DNA of 64,000 nucleotides from Ignelater luminosus (Eukaryota > Arthropoda > Insecta > Coleoptera > Elateridae): assembly GCA_011009095.1 (NCBI GenBank), contig VTPC01089963.1, positions 581,565 to 645,564 of the forward strand. The letters are read 5' to 3'. The notes beneath the pieces were generated by a model. The model was not told where the DNA came from. It saw only the letters and a program-made list of their open reading frames with translations, and did not search any database. Made by a program: the position numbers and the translations under genes. Numbering within the stretch: the first letter of the stretch is position 1; the number at the start of each line of letters is the position of its first letter. This document shows positions 43,331 to 54,649 of this stretch, one piece after another.

Positions 43331-46300
43331 TTACCGGGTTTTTTCCGGGTCACATCAAGTTTGTCTCCAGTGTAGGACTCTACGAGGAGGTACAAAATGA
43401 AAATTGAAGATAAGTTGCGAGTACTGCAGTGTTGCCAGGTGTGGAGATTTTTCCCCAAAATGGGTATTTTTTAAGTTGGTGGGGAAATTAGTGAGCATTA
43501 TTTCAAGAAAGTTTTGAAGTTGGGAATTTTTCTACCGTTATTGGCGACAGTTTTGTTAGAGGGGTGGAGAGAAAGCCTTTTGAAACCCTGTCCAATTGTC
43601 TACTATTTCTAACTTTATTTGTTAAATTCGCTCATGTTTTCACTTTTTTTTATGCATCACAGCTTTTTGAAGCCCTGGAACTGATTTTCTTGAAACACCA
43701 AAGGAGGAATGAGAAAAGATAACTCCAAACACTAGAATGAAGTAATGTGCAAGTGGCAATTAACCTTCTGCAATAAGGTGTATAAAGTTCATAAGAATAT
43801 TGCGGCAGCTCAAATCGGTGATTGTAGTAGTGAACCTTTTCAAAGATTGTTGACGATATATCCCAGAGAAAATTACTGTTCATTAATTGAATCGTGCGTG
43901 CATACCATCTCTTACAAAAAACACATTAATAGAAATGGAACTTTTCTTAGAAATATCCCGGAAACTTAATATTTTGATACTGCTGGGTACTTATACAGCG
44001 TTGGGTGGAAATTGAACGTTTTGAATAAATGCATCGCCAAGAAACTTGTTACAGATCATGATATACACATTGGGCTCGTAAGAAAGAAATTAAACATGGT
44101 ATATTTATGCGATTATGCTATTATGTTAGGAAGTAAAATTTATAGGAAACAGGTAGAATTATACGCAAGAGTATCATCAAGAATGCGGAGATTGTATAAT
44201 TAAATACTCACATTTTGGTGTTCAGTGACTTATAGCTAATGATATTTCAGATACCTATATCTCTTAAAAATCAGAAAGTACAAAATCGGTTTATCGATTT
44301 AGTCCGCTGACGAACATAAAAATTCACAATTTGTTACTTCTTGCACTACATGAATTTAAAAATATTCATAAGAGGTAAAATCTACTAAAGGTTGCATAAC
44401 AATAAAGTAAGCTATGAGTTTTAGATTTGATTGACTTGAAATTCGTAACGAGAATACCGTTAATACGTAATAGTATTGTTTTGTAATCTCAAATAAAAGA
44501 GTTCGTGACATTTTATTGTTATAATTCTTTGACATTCATTCACTGTTGAGTACCTACTAGCGTACAACAAATTGTTTTACGCGAGTAACAACAAATTATT
44601 CATTGATCTCTTTGTGTTTTCATTCTTTTTATTTTTACGCTGAATCATAGTTGGAGAAAGCAGTGTGACAAATTAACCAAAAGAAGCAGCACGCTGTTGC
44701 TGCCTATGTTGTAAGATCCTCCACACGATTGCACCTGTTCAAGAAATTGCTTTTCACCTGCAACCCATAAAACACGCACATGGATAAAACTCACAGATTG
44801 CTTTATTAATTATTACACATTGAATATTCATTCATTCAACAAAAAATAGAGAACAATAGAAACATTTTAACTGAAGGGCAAATATGAATAAAATGAAAAA
44901 TTTATCACAATGAATGAAAATCAATCAAATTCGCTTTTTGAAATATTGGATATTGCAGATACTTCGTAATGGTAATAAAAGATAGGCGTGCCCGGTTTCA
45001 TGCAGTCAAGTGAACTGTTCTACTTATTTAAATGTAGAACACATCATTTGCCACAGAAAATAAGGAATAAACGAACGGTTTAGATAGTTATTCTAATAGT
45101 AATAATAATAATAATGTAGGTAGGTATTGTGAAGAAGGTATTTTAGAAATGCCAAGTCGTAATGATGTTAATAACAATGCAGGAGGTGATTTAATGAGCC
45201 GTTTTACTATATATCGTGTTTTGGGAATTTGGTATAAAATTATTGCACCGTAACAGTACAATTTTTCTTTTACGCTGCCATTATCATAAATATAATGTAG
45301 AACCTGTATTAAACAATTTAACAGTTTGTATTAAACTAATCTTAAGTTTGTTTTATCTTTTTGCATTCCAGAAAACAATAATTAATCAGTAAAGCTGTGA
45401 AGAATCAATCATAAACCTACTTAATTATTCACGAGAGAAATTCATCCTCGATTTAACGATAACACGAACATATTATTATTATATCGATTATCTTGAACTC
45501 CAGTATGTATATGAGTAAAAGTAATTAGAAATTTGCATATACATGTACTATATATCATATATGTATCTTTCTGAACGACTGGATGGATATTAGAAATTTA
45601 TTATTATTACTGTCTTAAGCACCTACATTATTCATGTGCGTAACGAATCTTATTGGAAATTTTCAAAGGAGAATTTGTTTCGCAAAATAACCTTCAACTA
45701 TTCAGAATTCAGAATCAAACGCTTACAAAATTACATAATTACCAGCTGGTTGTCTGTTATTGTTTTTTTTTGTAGAATCTATTAATAATTACGAAGAGGC
45801 AAAAAACCCCTATTGTTAATTACAGATTATCGTGCCGGATAATTAATTAAATTTTAGATTACTCGGCAGTTTACTTAAGCATCATTATAGTAGTACCTTT
45901 CCGAAAGGGTCTTCTAAGACTCTTTCATCTATGCATTATGTATGCACAAGGTAAATCTTGCAAACTCTTAAATATTTTAATTTCCTCTTAAAAGCTAGTT
46001 GGAAATTAAATATCCGAAACAATAAAGCGGCATAGAACTGAGATACAGGTTGTGAAATCAAATATATCTGTGTCAATGTTGAGGCTAATTTACTTGACAT
46101 TTCTATAATATTACTTTGATAGCTCTATTTCTGAATGAGTCACTCAATATTTTATGGATCAGATGGAAACGTTTCATTCTCTTAAAGATTTATAATTTCC
46201 ATTCTAAATTTGTTCTCAAAGTTAAATAAAATATTCACAAAGACTTGAACTTGGTTTAAAATAAAGTTTCTGAATTAAAGTTAAATAAAGCATGTAAAAT

Positions 46301-46500
46301 CAAAGGGGAGTAAAAGATTTAATGCGGGGGTGATCGTAAAGTGAGAATGGACAAAGATGGGATTAGAAACGAGTTAATACGAATGAATTAGAATTCGAGA
46401 TTTAGGAACTTGTCGAAGATATGCAGGATGCACGTTTCAGCGTCTAAATGTTACTGGAAGTTGATGGTAATCATTGATCAATATTTCTTTAGTAGTACAA
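43331..46500. other. AT-rich DNA, no gene recognised
   Basis: AT-rich with short frames of no recognised family (43745-43969, 44012-44203). A GGCGTGCCCGGTTTCATGCA sequence near 44985 vaguely resembles the isolated terminus at 20040. ATA microsatellite at 45100-45115. Confidence 0.4.
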
Positions 46501-46854
46501 AATTACTTGGGAAACTTAGCAAGGGACTTATGCGAAAATCCCGAACAGTGGCGCTCATCTAGTAGGGGGCCTCCAAATGGGCCATCAATAATTATACAAA
46601 TTATACAAAGAAGTAAAAATAGAAGAGGGAAATTGGGAAACAGAATATGTTTGTTAAAAACAGCAAGCAAGGAAGATAAAAACGAGATAATGCAAAACAA
46701 AAAGAAATTGAGACTGCTTAAACATGAACAAATATATATAAACAACGATCCAACAAAAGAAGAAGTAAGCAAGGGCAACCAAGTTAAAACCGGACACCAA
46801 AAGATTACTATACGAGGGCAAATACGAAATGGAACAAAGACAAGCACATCCTAG
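46474..46854 (+). pseudogene. LINE ORF1-like region
   Basis: A 126-codon, K/N/Q-rich frame. The better part starts at EQWRSSSRGPPNGPS and includes GNRICLLKTASKEDKNEIMQ and LKHEQIYINNDPTKEEVSKG, a pattern found in ORF1 proteins of insect EN-RT LINEs that bind RNA. The first 20 codons, before 46530, are probably chance. Confidence 0.6.
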
Positions 46855-47037
46855 AAGAAATTCCAAAAAACTACCAGAACATACCACTATAAAACCGACA
46901 CAAAGAACAAAAACAGAGAAAGAGGTGACGAAACGGACAACTAACAAGGACAACGAATCGAATATGCTACAAAAAAACAAGTAAATATAATCTGAGACAA
47001 ATCTAAATTCTTTCTGGTCTGCTGAACCGTCCAAACA

Positions 47038-48067
47038 ATGGCTGAAATAAGCAAAGCCGAACAAATCTCAAGAGAAAAGACAAAATACAAGATTAAAATA
47101 CTCGGGCTTAGCGAACCTAGGTGGAATGGAATAGAAAATATTACACTTGCAAATGAAAACCAAACATTACTCAGGATATGAAGATGAAACCACAAAAAAA
47201 GAAAGGGCAGTAGCTATTATGATACATAAATCAATTTAAAAAAGTTGACTGGAATGGGAAGGCAAAGCAGAAAGGATAATATGGGCACGGTTTAAAAGGA
47301 AATACAGAAATATAACTATTATAAACGTCTACAGCCCTACAAATGATAAAGACGATCAAACTAAAGATAGCTTTCAAGCAAACTGGGAGATTATACAATG
47401 GAAACAACCGACAGACATAAAATTATTAATGGGCGATCTAAATGCAAAAGTGGGCAAAGACAATGAAGGCAAGGAAAACATTATGGGGAAACACTGAATG
47501 AGAAAAATTAACGAAAATGGCCGTAGACTGGTAGATTTCTGCTCGGCAAATAATTTAGTTATTGCGGGTACCTTATTCAAACACAACGAGAATCACAAAG
47601 CAACTTGGATATCACCTGGAGATATCTATAGAAACCAAATTGACCATATTTTGATTGAAAAAACATGGAGGAACTCCCTACAAGATACAAGAATGATAAG
47701 GGGTGCAGATGTAGGAACAGACCATCAACTTCTTAGAGCCAAAATAAAAATAAGCTTGAAGAACAACAACATCCTACCGGTACGCACAAAATTTAATGTT
47801 GCCAAATTAAAACAAAATGAAGAAATACTGGGGGGATATAAGAAGAACATACAAAACAATATCGGAGAAATTAACCCACTTAGAAACTTTTCGGTGGAGA
47901 ACATTTGGCAACATTTCAAAGATGCAGTAAAGAAAAGCACAAAGGAAACAATTGGAAACAAAGTCGAAAAACAAAAACGCTACATTGAATACAATCGAGG
48001 AGGGAAGAAGAATAAAAAGGAAATGGTTGAATACAGAAGATCAAACAAGAAAAAACCAAATACATAG
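47038..48067 (+). pseudogene. LINE endonuclease and linker
   Basis: The first frame (from ATG at 47038) has YKIKILGLSEPRWNG. After a frameshift, GDLNAKVGKDNEGKENIMGK follows near 47430, and the frame 47498-48067 carries RKINENGRRLVDFCSANNLV, TLFKHNENHKATWISPGD, RNQIDHILIEKTW, GADVGTDHQLLRAKIK and the charged linker ending NRGGKKNKKEMVEYRR. GDLNA, IDHI and TDHQL supply the endonuclease active-site pattern (N, D and H). A stop in front of RKINENG and others inactivate it. Confidence 0.85.
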
Positions 48068-48314
48068 AGAATATTGGAATAAAACCAGAGAAGTAAGAAA
48101 TAAGGCAAGAAAAGACAAGAGAAACTACCTTGAAAACCTGTTAGAAGAAGCAGAGGGAGCAGCCCAAACAAGAGATATAAAATAGATATACGAAATAACA
48201 AAAAAGAATACGAAGAAAAGAACCAAGCCAATTAATAGAATACAAGGAGCAAACAAAGAAATACTCAAAAGCGAAGGCGACATCATAAAACGATGGACAG
48301 AATACTTTGCTGAA

Positions 48315-49500
48315 ATGTACAAGAAGAAAGAAACAAGAGATATAGATGGACTAGAGAGAAGCGAGCCGCTAAACATAAACCAAGACGAAATTACAATGAA
48401 GGAAATCGAGGAAGCAATTGACAGTATGAAGAATGACAAAAGCGCAGGCATGGATGATATCCCCACAGAACCTATTAAAGCAGACAAGGAAAGATCTATA
48501 GAAATCCTATACGTCCTCATGAACAAAATCTGCAATACGGAAACGATATCAGAGGATTGGTCGCAAAGAATAATTATAAAAATTTCAAAAAAAGGAGACC
48601 TCACGCGATGCGAAAACTCGAGACCAATAATCCTTCTATGCAAGACCAGTAAAGTATCGTGTAAAATAATATTAAACAGAATAGAAACTGCGGTAGACCA
48701 GAGACTAAAGGAAAATCAGGCAGGCTTCCGAGCAAGTTGATCATTCTTAGATCAAATATGCACATTGAGGATAATACTCGAACAAACGAAAGAGATGAGG
48801 GAAAGCATCTGTATCAACTTTATAGATTTCTAGAAGGCATTTGATTCAGTAACGAGAGAGAACATGTGAAAGATTCTAGACGCATATGGACTACCACAAC
48901 AAAATAAGAAAAATGATAAAAATTATGAATGAAAATTTTTCAGCAAAAGTAGAACATGCAGCGAAACCGTCCGAAAAAATTATAATTAACACAGGAGTTA
49001 AACAAGGGTGCGTTTTATCACCAACTCGATTCATAATCATCATAGACTCGGTGATGGAGAATACAAGAAATAAGTACATTTAACAAACTTGTAGACCTTG
49101 AGTTTGCGGACGACATATTCCTAATAACTAGAAAGGAAAACCAGATGCAACGAAAAACAATGACATTCAAAGAAGTAGCAGAACAAGTTAGTCTTAAAAT
49201 AAATGAGAAGAAGACAAAGATCCTAAAAGACGGATAAGAGAATGGAAGAAGTATAAGCATAGAGCATAAAAATGTTGAGGAGATTGAAGAATTCTGTTAC
49301 TTAGGAAGTGTAGTGGATAAAACGGGAGGCTCTCAAAGAAACATCAGACGAAGAATACAGCAAGCGCAAAAGTAGTTTAATATGCTGAGCAGAATATGGA
49401 GATCAAAAAGTATTACAGTTAAAACAAAATTAGGTTTATTCCAAATCAACGTTAAGAACGTATTACTGTACGCTGCAAAAACATGGACATTAAATAAAGT
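48315..49500 (+). pseudogene. LINE reverse transcriptase and thumb
   Basis: The frame 48315-48740 has MKEIEEAIDSMKNDKSAGMD, the fingers LIKISKKGDLTRCENSRPI and ENQAGFRAS; a stop follows. The palm region continues in another frame: CINFIDF-KAFDSVTRENM (48810-48870, stop in the middle), TGVKQGCVLSPTRFIIII (48990-49050) and LEFADDIFL (49100-49130). The thumb YLGSVVDKTGGSQRNIRRRI is at 49290. Catalytic aspartates are visible but the frame is interrupted at least four times. Confidence 0.85.
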
Positions 49501-49799
49501 ATACGAATGTTACAAACATTAACTAATAAAAGTCAGGGCAAGCAAAAATGGAAGAAAATCTTGAGTACTTGTTGATTATTGTGAGAAGATATTTATTGCT
49601 CAGTGAGCCTTTAAGATCCATAGCCAGTCTCTCAAATGAAGAGTTGTGCTAACAACAGAACAAAAACGTCGGAGATGTCTTCTTATATTTGCACAAGAAA
49701 TTGCACTGATTTTCTGAGCTAGCTGCATTCTTCTCTCATTGAAGTGTAGTACATAGGAGCAACGGAGGGCTGCAAGGAATAACTTTGAAATTGAACCGA

Positions 49800-50068
49800 A
49801 GCTGCTTGAATTTGTACGCCATCGGGGCTACAAAAGCATCGATAGTAAATTCTTTCTTGCTCCGATCTGCAGTGGTTGCATTAAACTCGCGGTCTTTAGA
49901 GAGCAACTTTAGTGCTTGAATTTATTGATCAATACTCTCATTCGGTTGTTGTTTTCTTGTCTAAAGTTTGTACCTAGCGTAGATCTCACTTTTTGGTTCT
50001 ACGAAAATGTTTTCTAATGCAGTGACGGCTGACTTACACGTTTGGCATTGGGAGATATGTTTGTATAT
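49800..50068 (-). pseudogene. LTR-retrotransposon gag relic, distal part
   Basis: Reading the minus strand from 50068: IYKHISQCQTCKSAVTALEN, IFVEPKSEIYARYKL (stop) TRKQQPNESIDQ (stop), IQALKLLSKDREFNATTADR and KKEFTIDAFVAPMAY. This is the Ty3/Gypsy-type gag pattern, where SKD, TRKQQP.ES and DAFV are conserved. The N-terminal part of the same gag continues on the other side of the hAT copy at 52856-53045. The distal end is unclear below 49800. Confidence 0.7.
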
Positions 50069-50518
50069 TAGTGTGTCCCGAAAAACTTTTTTTTGGATTT
50101 CCTTAACACAAGACCTCTTAAAATTTGCATCATTTATCGTAGATTATCAAAATAATTTTAAAAATAAAATACAACTACATCTTTAGGGTTCTACCGATTT
50201 TCAAGGTTTTGAAAAATTGTCATTTTTTGGTGATATTTAACTTCGGCTCCTAAACTAAATATAAAAAAATATTTCTTTTTTGTTCTATTTAGGTGTAATA
50301 CATACACGACGTTTTGATTTGCATGCAACAACACGTTACCAGCGACTTCGAATTTGTTAGGTTTCAACCTGCAAATTCCCTCAAGTTCGACTTGTTTCGA
50401 AAAGTGTCTTGACTTGACTCGCGAGTGTTTCCTTCGTAGTCAAAGTAATTTTTATACTATAAAAGTGCAGTTGCGTTTGTTACAGTATTAAATAAGCGGA
50501 TTTTGTGATATTTAAATA

Positions 50519-51676
50519 ATGAGTTCGAGGCGTAGTGAAACTACTTGTGCTATATTGGGACCATACAAAGAACTTGACGATCGGCAGCTACCAACTAAAG
50601 GAAACGTTATTAAATTTATTTTATTTGTCAAGAACGACCTGAAATTGAAGTATAATGGAAAGGATTAATCCAATTCAGATATATATGCGATTGTTTCTGA
50701 AAAGATCAACGATATTTGGACCAAAGCTTCGATTCCAATCGTAACTAAGGAACGAGTTATTCAGTTACTGAAATCCTATTTCGAAAAGTACCTTAATTTG
50801 AAAAGATACCCCAAAAGCAAACGGAATGCTAGTTTTGAAAGCGAACTAAAGTGTTTTTTAGATTCATCGGAGAAGCTTTTCGACGTTGCTGCTTGTAAAT
50901 GCACTTCATTTGAATCTTGTTTGTGTTTGAAACCTAAGAAAGTTCCCATCAATGAGAGAATTTTTTTGTTGGATCAAAGGAATGATAGGAAAATGGTTAT
51001 CAGCGGCGTTGTTAAAAAAGAAACGGGTAGATTAATGAAACGACGGCAGAGACGAACTGAAGAGTCAATAAGGGCAGCAAAACAGTCGTGTTTTACTCAA
51101 GAAACCGATTTTGTCTTAGCAAATTATTATGAAGAAGATGTTGCTTCTGCGGTTTTGGCTTACGTCGGCTTGGTTTCTGCCGAAGATTTAACTCTGGTTA
51201 TTGATAAAAACAAGATCCACAGAGCTGAATCTAAAGCACGGACAGAAGCTTCAAAAGATATTGGAGGCATTGTGATAAAAAGCATTTACTTTGATGGGCA
51301 AAAAGACAAGACTCTGCTAAATGAGAAAATAGGGAATCGTTACCATCGCAAAGAAGTTTTAGAAGAGCACATCTCAGTTTTAGCAGAACCTGGATCAGTT
51401 TGTTTGGGACACACAACGCCAAGTCGTGGCACTGCAAAGGGAATTCTTACTTCGACCACAGCTTTACTAGAAGGTCGAGGTTGGAATTTAGATGACGTGA
51501 TTTGCGTTGGATGTGATGGAACAGCAACTAACACCGGTTGGAAGGGTGGTGTGATTCAATATTTAGAGGAGTATTTAGAGAGACCATTACAATGGTACGT
51601 TTGTTTGCTTCATGCCAATGAGTTACCCCATTCGTCATTTATTCTTGACCTTAGATGGTTGCACTTCGGATCCTAG
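50519..51676 (+). pseudogene. hAT transposase N-terminal and central part, copy B
   Basis: Reads from ATG at 50519 (MSSRRSETTCAILGPYKELD) through a single in-frame TAA (50666-50668, where copy A has CAA), then on to SKRNASFESELKCFLDSSEK, CKCTSFESCLCLKPKKVP, KIHRAESKARTEASKDIG, SIYFDGQKDKTLL, VCLGHTTPSRGTAKGI, DDVICVGCDGTATNTGW and WYVCLLHANELP. The cluster C-K-C-x6-C-L-C near residue 130 could bind zinc; copy A lacks it through its deletion. The frame ends after WLHFGS because of the extra base near 51625. Confidence 0.88.
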
Positions 51677-52581
51677 AGAATATTCTGGACCTATTGGAAA
51701 ACAATTAGCTGGTTGCGAAAATAAAACCACGGTGTCTTTTTGTGCTGTGGCTGGTAATTTGCCTGACTTGCCGAAAAATGTGGTCGATGAACTAAGTACG
51801 GATCAAAAATATATTTATGAGATATGTCGAGCTGTATCAACTGGTTTCTGTTCTCCTGAGCTGGCAAACCATCAACCTGAAAAAATGGCACACTCGAGAT
51901 GGCTTACTTCTGCTAATCGTATACTCAGACTTTACGTAAGTACTTTTATTCTACAGAAAATTTGCAATTGCTTGTCAACTATATTGTTAAAGTATACGCT
52001 CCGATTTGGTTCCTAATCAAGCAAAATACATCTCTTAAGGACGGACCCAAACAGATTTTTCAACTAATTATGTACTCTCGGTTTTTACCCAAAAATCTGA
52101 GGTCTGTTGTGGATTCTGTTATCTAATGAAATGCTTTTTTTGCACACCCAGAAAACCTACTTGTCAGTATGTTGTTTGATGATAGAGACCACATTCGGGA
52201 GCTAGCATTGCGAAGAATAATCAAAGCTAGAGAAGCTGAAAGTAGCACAAAACGTAGGATATTTAAACCTCCAAAAATTAACTCCCATGCTAGAGATTAC
52301 ACCGAGATTATTTTATTGTGTGGCATGAGTGTCAGGTTACACCACCACTGGTTCTTCGACATATTTCTAATGAAGACCTTCAAGTCATGGCAAAAGATTA
52401 GAGCTTGGAAATTGTTTACTTTCCTTGTCGCACACAATCTGTGGGAAAATTTGTTAAACTGGTAACAGAGGCCTCAGAAAGTGTAACTGACGCTACTTCT
52501 AGAGATGGCTTTATCAGAACCAAGTTGCAATCTCTAGCAGAAATGCCAAATTTTGGACACAAAAATAAGTTTAAATTCTAA
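51612..52581 (+). pseudogene. hAT transposase C-terminal half, copy B (broken)
   Basis: 51612-52016: RHLFLTLDGCTSDPREYSGP, IGKQLAGCENKTTV, DELSTDQKYIYEICRAVSTG and AHSRWLTSANRILRLYVST, then a 1-bp deletion. The frame recovers as NCLSTILLK-type sequence and runs to VVDSVI, followed by TAA TGA as in copy A. 52169-52465: MLFDDRDHIRELALRRIIKA and KINSHARDYTEI. The tail ERCVKLVT-like to SRDGFIRTKLQSLAEMPNFG ends at about 52581. Confidence 0.82.
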
Positions 52582-52855
52582 GTTTTGTAATTCATTATAA
52601 AGCTTTAGTTTGTTTTCTTGTGCTTTGTCTCATTAATTTTAATAATAAAATACCTTTTAAACTTGATTTTGGATTATTTTAGGCATACGGTAAAAATGTA
52701 AAATTTACAAAACTTCACAGTGCGGTAGAGCCCTGAAGATGACACGAAATCCAGTTTTTGTTTTCGTAATCTGTGTAAAATTACGCAAATTTTGATACCT
52801 CTTGCGATAGTGTAGGTCGAAAAAAAATTTTCTCATACAAGGACGGGACACCCTA

Positions 52856-53045
52856 TTGTATATACCTGCTCAGACATGATTTACTAATAGTTTGAGTTTT
52901 ACAGCATCCGTCGGAGGGGATTCTGATTGCGATTCTTCTCTGAAGTTATCGAAAGTCTTCTTCCAGTGTAACCGCTCAGAATTTAGATCCTTATCTGGGC
53001 TAGGATCAACTTTGAATCTTTCCAGCTGTAGATACCTGTTCTTTT
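52856..53045 (-). pseudogene. LTR-retrotransposon gag relic, N-terminal part
   Basis: The minus strand from 53040 reads YLQLERFKVDPSPDKDLNSE, RLHWKKTFDNFREESQSE, PPTDAVKLKLLVNHV (stop) AGIY, in one frame, and continues past the hAT insertion as YKHISQCQTCKS at 50068. The W-x6-F and T-D-x-L-K-LL pattern matches the N-terminus of Ty3/Gypsy-type gag. Confidence 0.72.
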
Positions 53046-53445
53046 TAAGCTTTTTTTGGTGATTAAATTGTAGAAAAAGAGACTTTAGAATTATGTGGTT
53101 TAATCAACATAGAACCTTACACATGACAATGATAGATTAACATACATAGACTACTTTTGCTTTTAACAGCATCTATAAACGTCTCACCAATCGCGTAATA
53201 TGTAGTTATTTACCAGTATGAGCAAGTATTTACGTTGCAGTTGTGGGTAAAAATGTTTCAGGAACTTTTTTCAAACATACGTTGTATAAACTGGCGTCCC
53301 ACAAGGCTTTATCTTCTCCCTAGTATTTATTAATCTTTTATTGTCATGACATTCTCTACGCCGTAGATCAGTCTTATCAAAATTCTACACAATTTACGAC
53401 ATTGATGGGGCGATGTTTTTTTTTAATTGTCACGAAGCAAATCTT

Positions 53446-54210
53446 TCCCTATAAGAAATGCCAAGACTGATACTTTCAGTGGGCGCATCCATTCTTTGCT
53501 TTCTCCAGATCTAGGATTGTTTATCGTATTCATTCCAGGAAAATTCTCTCTAAGTCTCACAGCCATATGGAACTAATCGTAATAACAATCTTACCACAGT
53601 TTCCATTTGTAATCAAAATATCGTATCCTAAATACAATTTTTTGCATTCCCAAACCTTTTTAGAAGGAAAATCAAACTAGTGAGAAGGAGAGGAGAAGAG
53701 AACATATAAGAAGAAAGGTATCGTTTGACCTACAAATCCGGTTTGTGACAATAAAGAAAATTTTGTGAATTTATAGAAAAATCAGGAAGAACGACCTTCT
53801 TCCCTACAAGAAATGCCAAGACTGATACTTTCAGTGTTCGAACAAAGATATATAGTAAGATACCAATCAGGATAAGATAGCATTGCATTATAGGCGCATC
53901 CATTCTTTGCTTTCTCCAGACCTAGGATTGTTTTTCGCATTCATTCCAGGAAAATTATCTCTATGTCTCACAGCCATTGGAACTAATGGTAATAACAATC
54001 TTACCAGAGTTTCCATTTGTAATCAAAATATCGTATACTAAATACAATTTCTTGCATTCCCAAACGTTTTTAGAAGGAAAATCAGACTAGAGAGGAGGAG
54101 AGGAGAAGAGAGCATATAAGAAGAAAGATATCGTTTGACCAACAAATTCGATTTGGGAGAATAAAGAAAATTTTTCGAATTTACAAAAAACTCGAGAAGA
54201 ATAAACGGAG
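53446..54210. repeat. 355-bp tandem duplication with a 56-bp insertion in unit 2
   Basis: Unit 1 (53446-53800) and unit 2 (53801-54210) both begin TCCCTA[TC]AAGAAATGCCAAG. They agree closely to the end (AATAAAGAAAATTTT). Unit 2 has an extra 56 bp at 53837-53892 that is absent from unit 1. No open frame of note. A GAAA microsatellite follows at 54234-54253. Confidence 0.88.
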
Positions 54211-54649
54211 GGATGACAGATACGAACTGTTGAGAGAAAGAAAGAAAGAAAGATTTCAGCAGGCAAAGAAGAGAGAATGGAGGTTATGGAATGAATGAAT
54301 TCATAAAACTGAAATAATCTTCAAATGGCTTCTTAACATTCATTAATTGGAAACGATACTTACAGTGCCCTCTATGTAGTATCTTGCAAAATTCAATTTG
54401 TATAGATAATTAATTTGAAGGTTCAAAAGGCAAAAGCTTAATTGCTCGTATACTTTGCTTAATACTACCTACAACTAAACTCTTTTTGATTTGGTAAGAA
54501 ACTATCTAAAGCAAACAGCCATAAAATTAAATCTGCTCTATATCAATACTTGTTAATTGTTATCTTTCGTAATCTGGAGGTTTCAGGTACTACCAGTGCC
54601 GAAGAAAATCTGACATTTTGATGTGTATTTATAGATATAGAATTCCAGA

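Larger units (their letters stand above)
46530..49550 (+). mobile_element. near full-length RTE-like LINE, plus strand, broken
   Basis: Purine-rich sense strand with ORF1-like, endonuclease, linker, RT and thumb regions in order. ORF1: KEDKNEIMQNKKKLRLLKHE and QIYINNDPTKEE (46670-46770). Endonuclease: KIKILGLSEPRWNG, LLMGDLNAKVGKDNEGKE, TWISPGDIYRNQIDHILIEK and GADVGTDHQLLRAK. RT: AIDSMKNDKSAGMDDIPTEP, then QAGFRAS, FIDF-KAFDSV, GVKQGCVLSP and FADDIFL, then YLGSVVDKTG. Many stops and frameshifts. Unlike the minus-strand LINEs it retains all domains. The 3' end runs to about 49550. Confidence 0.85.
50069..52855 (+). mobile_element. hAT-superfamily DNA transposon, copy B (longer copy)
   Basis: 8-bp target duplications TTGTATAT at 50061-50068 and 52856-52863. 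Ends TAGTGTGTCCCG (left) and TAGGGTGTCCCG (right, complemented). It interrupts a gag relic in reverse orientation, and removing it restores the gag reading. It carries one transposase, broken by a premature stop, a frameshift shared with copy A, and a paired stop. No other gene is present. TAGNG ends, 8-bp duplication, CxxH and RW motifs together support hAT. Confidence 0.92.

Noticed and set aside
42535-43458. A collagen-like or Leu/Gly-rich gene on either strand
   Set aside because: Openness of both strands is explained by the 9-bp period; Gly-X-Y is irregular and there is no start, signal peptide or splice site.
44980-45025. A second copy of the isolated terminus at 20040
   Set aside because: Only a loose match (CCGGTTT.ATG.AGTCAA) without the CAGGGTG end or TA flanks.
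46503-48643. Minus-strand frames up to 172 codons
   Set aside because: Antisense shadows of the purine-rich plus-strand LINE at 46530-49550.
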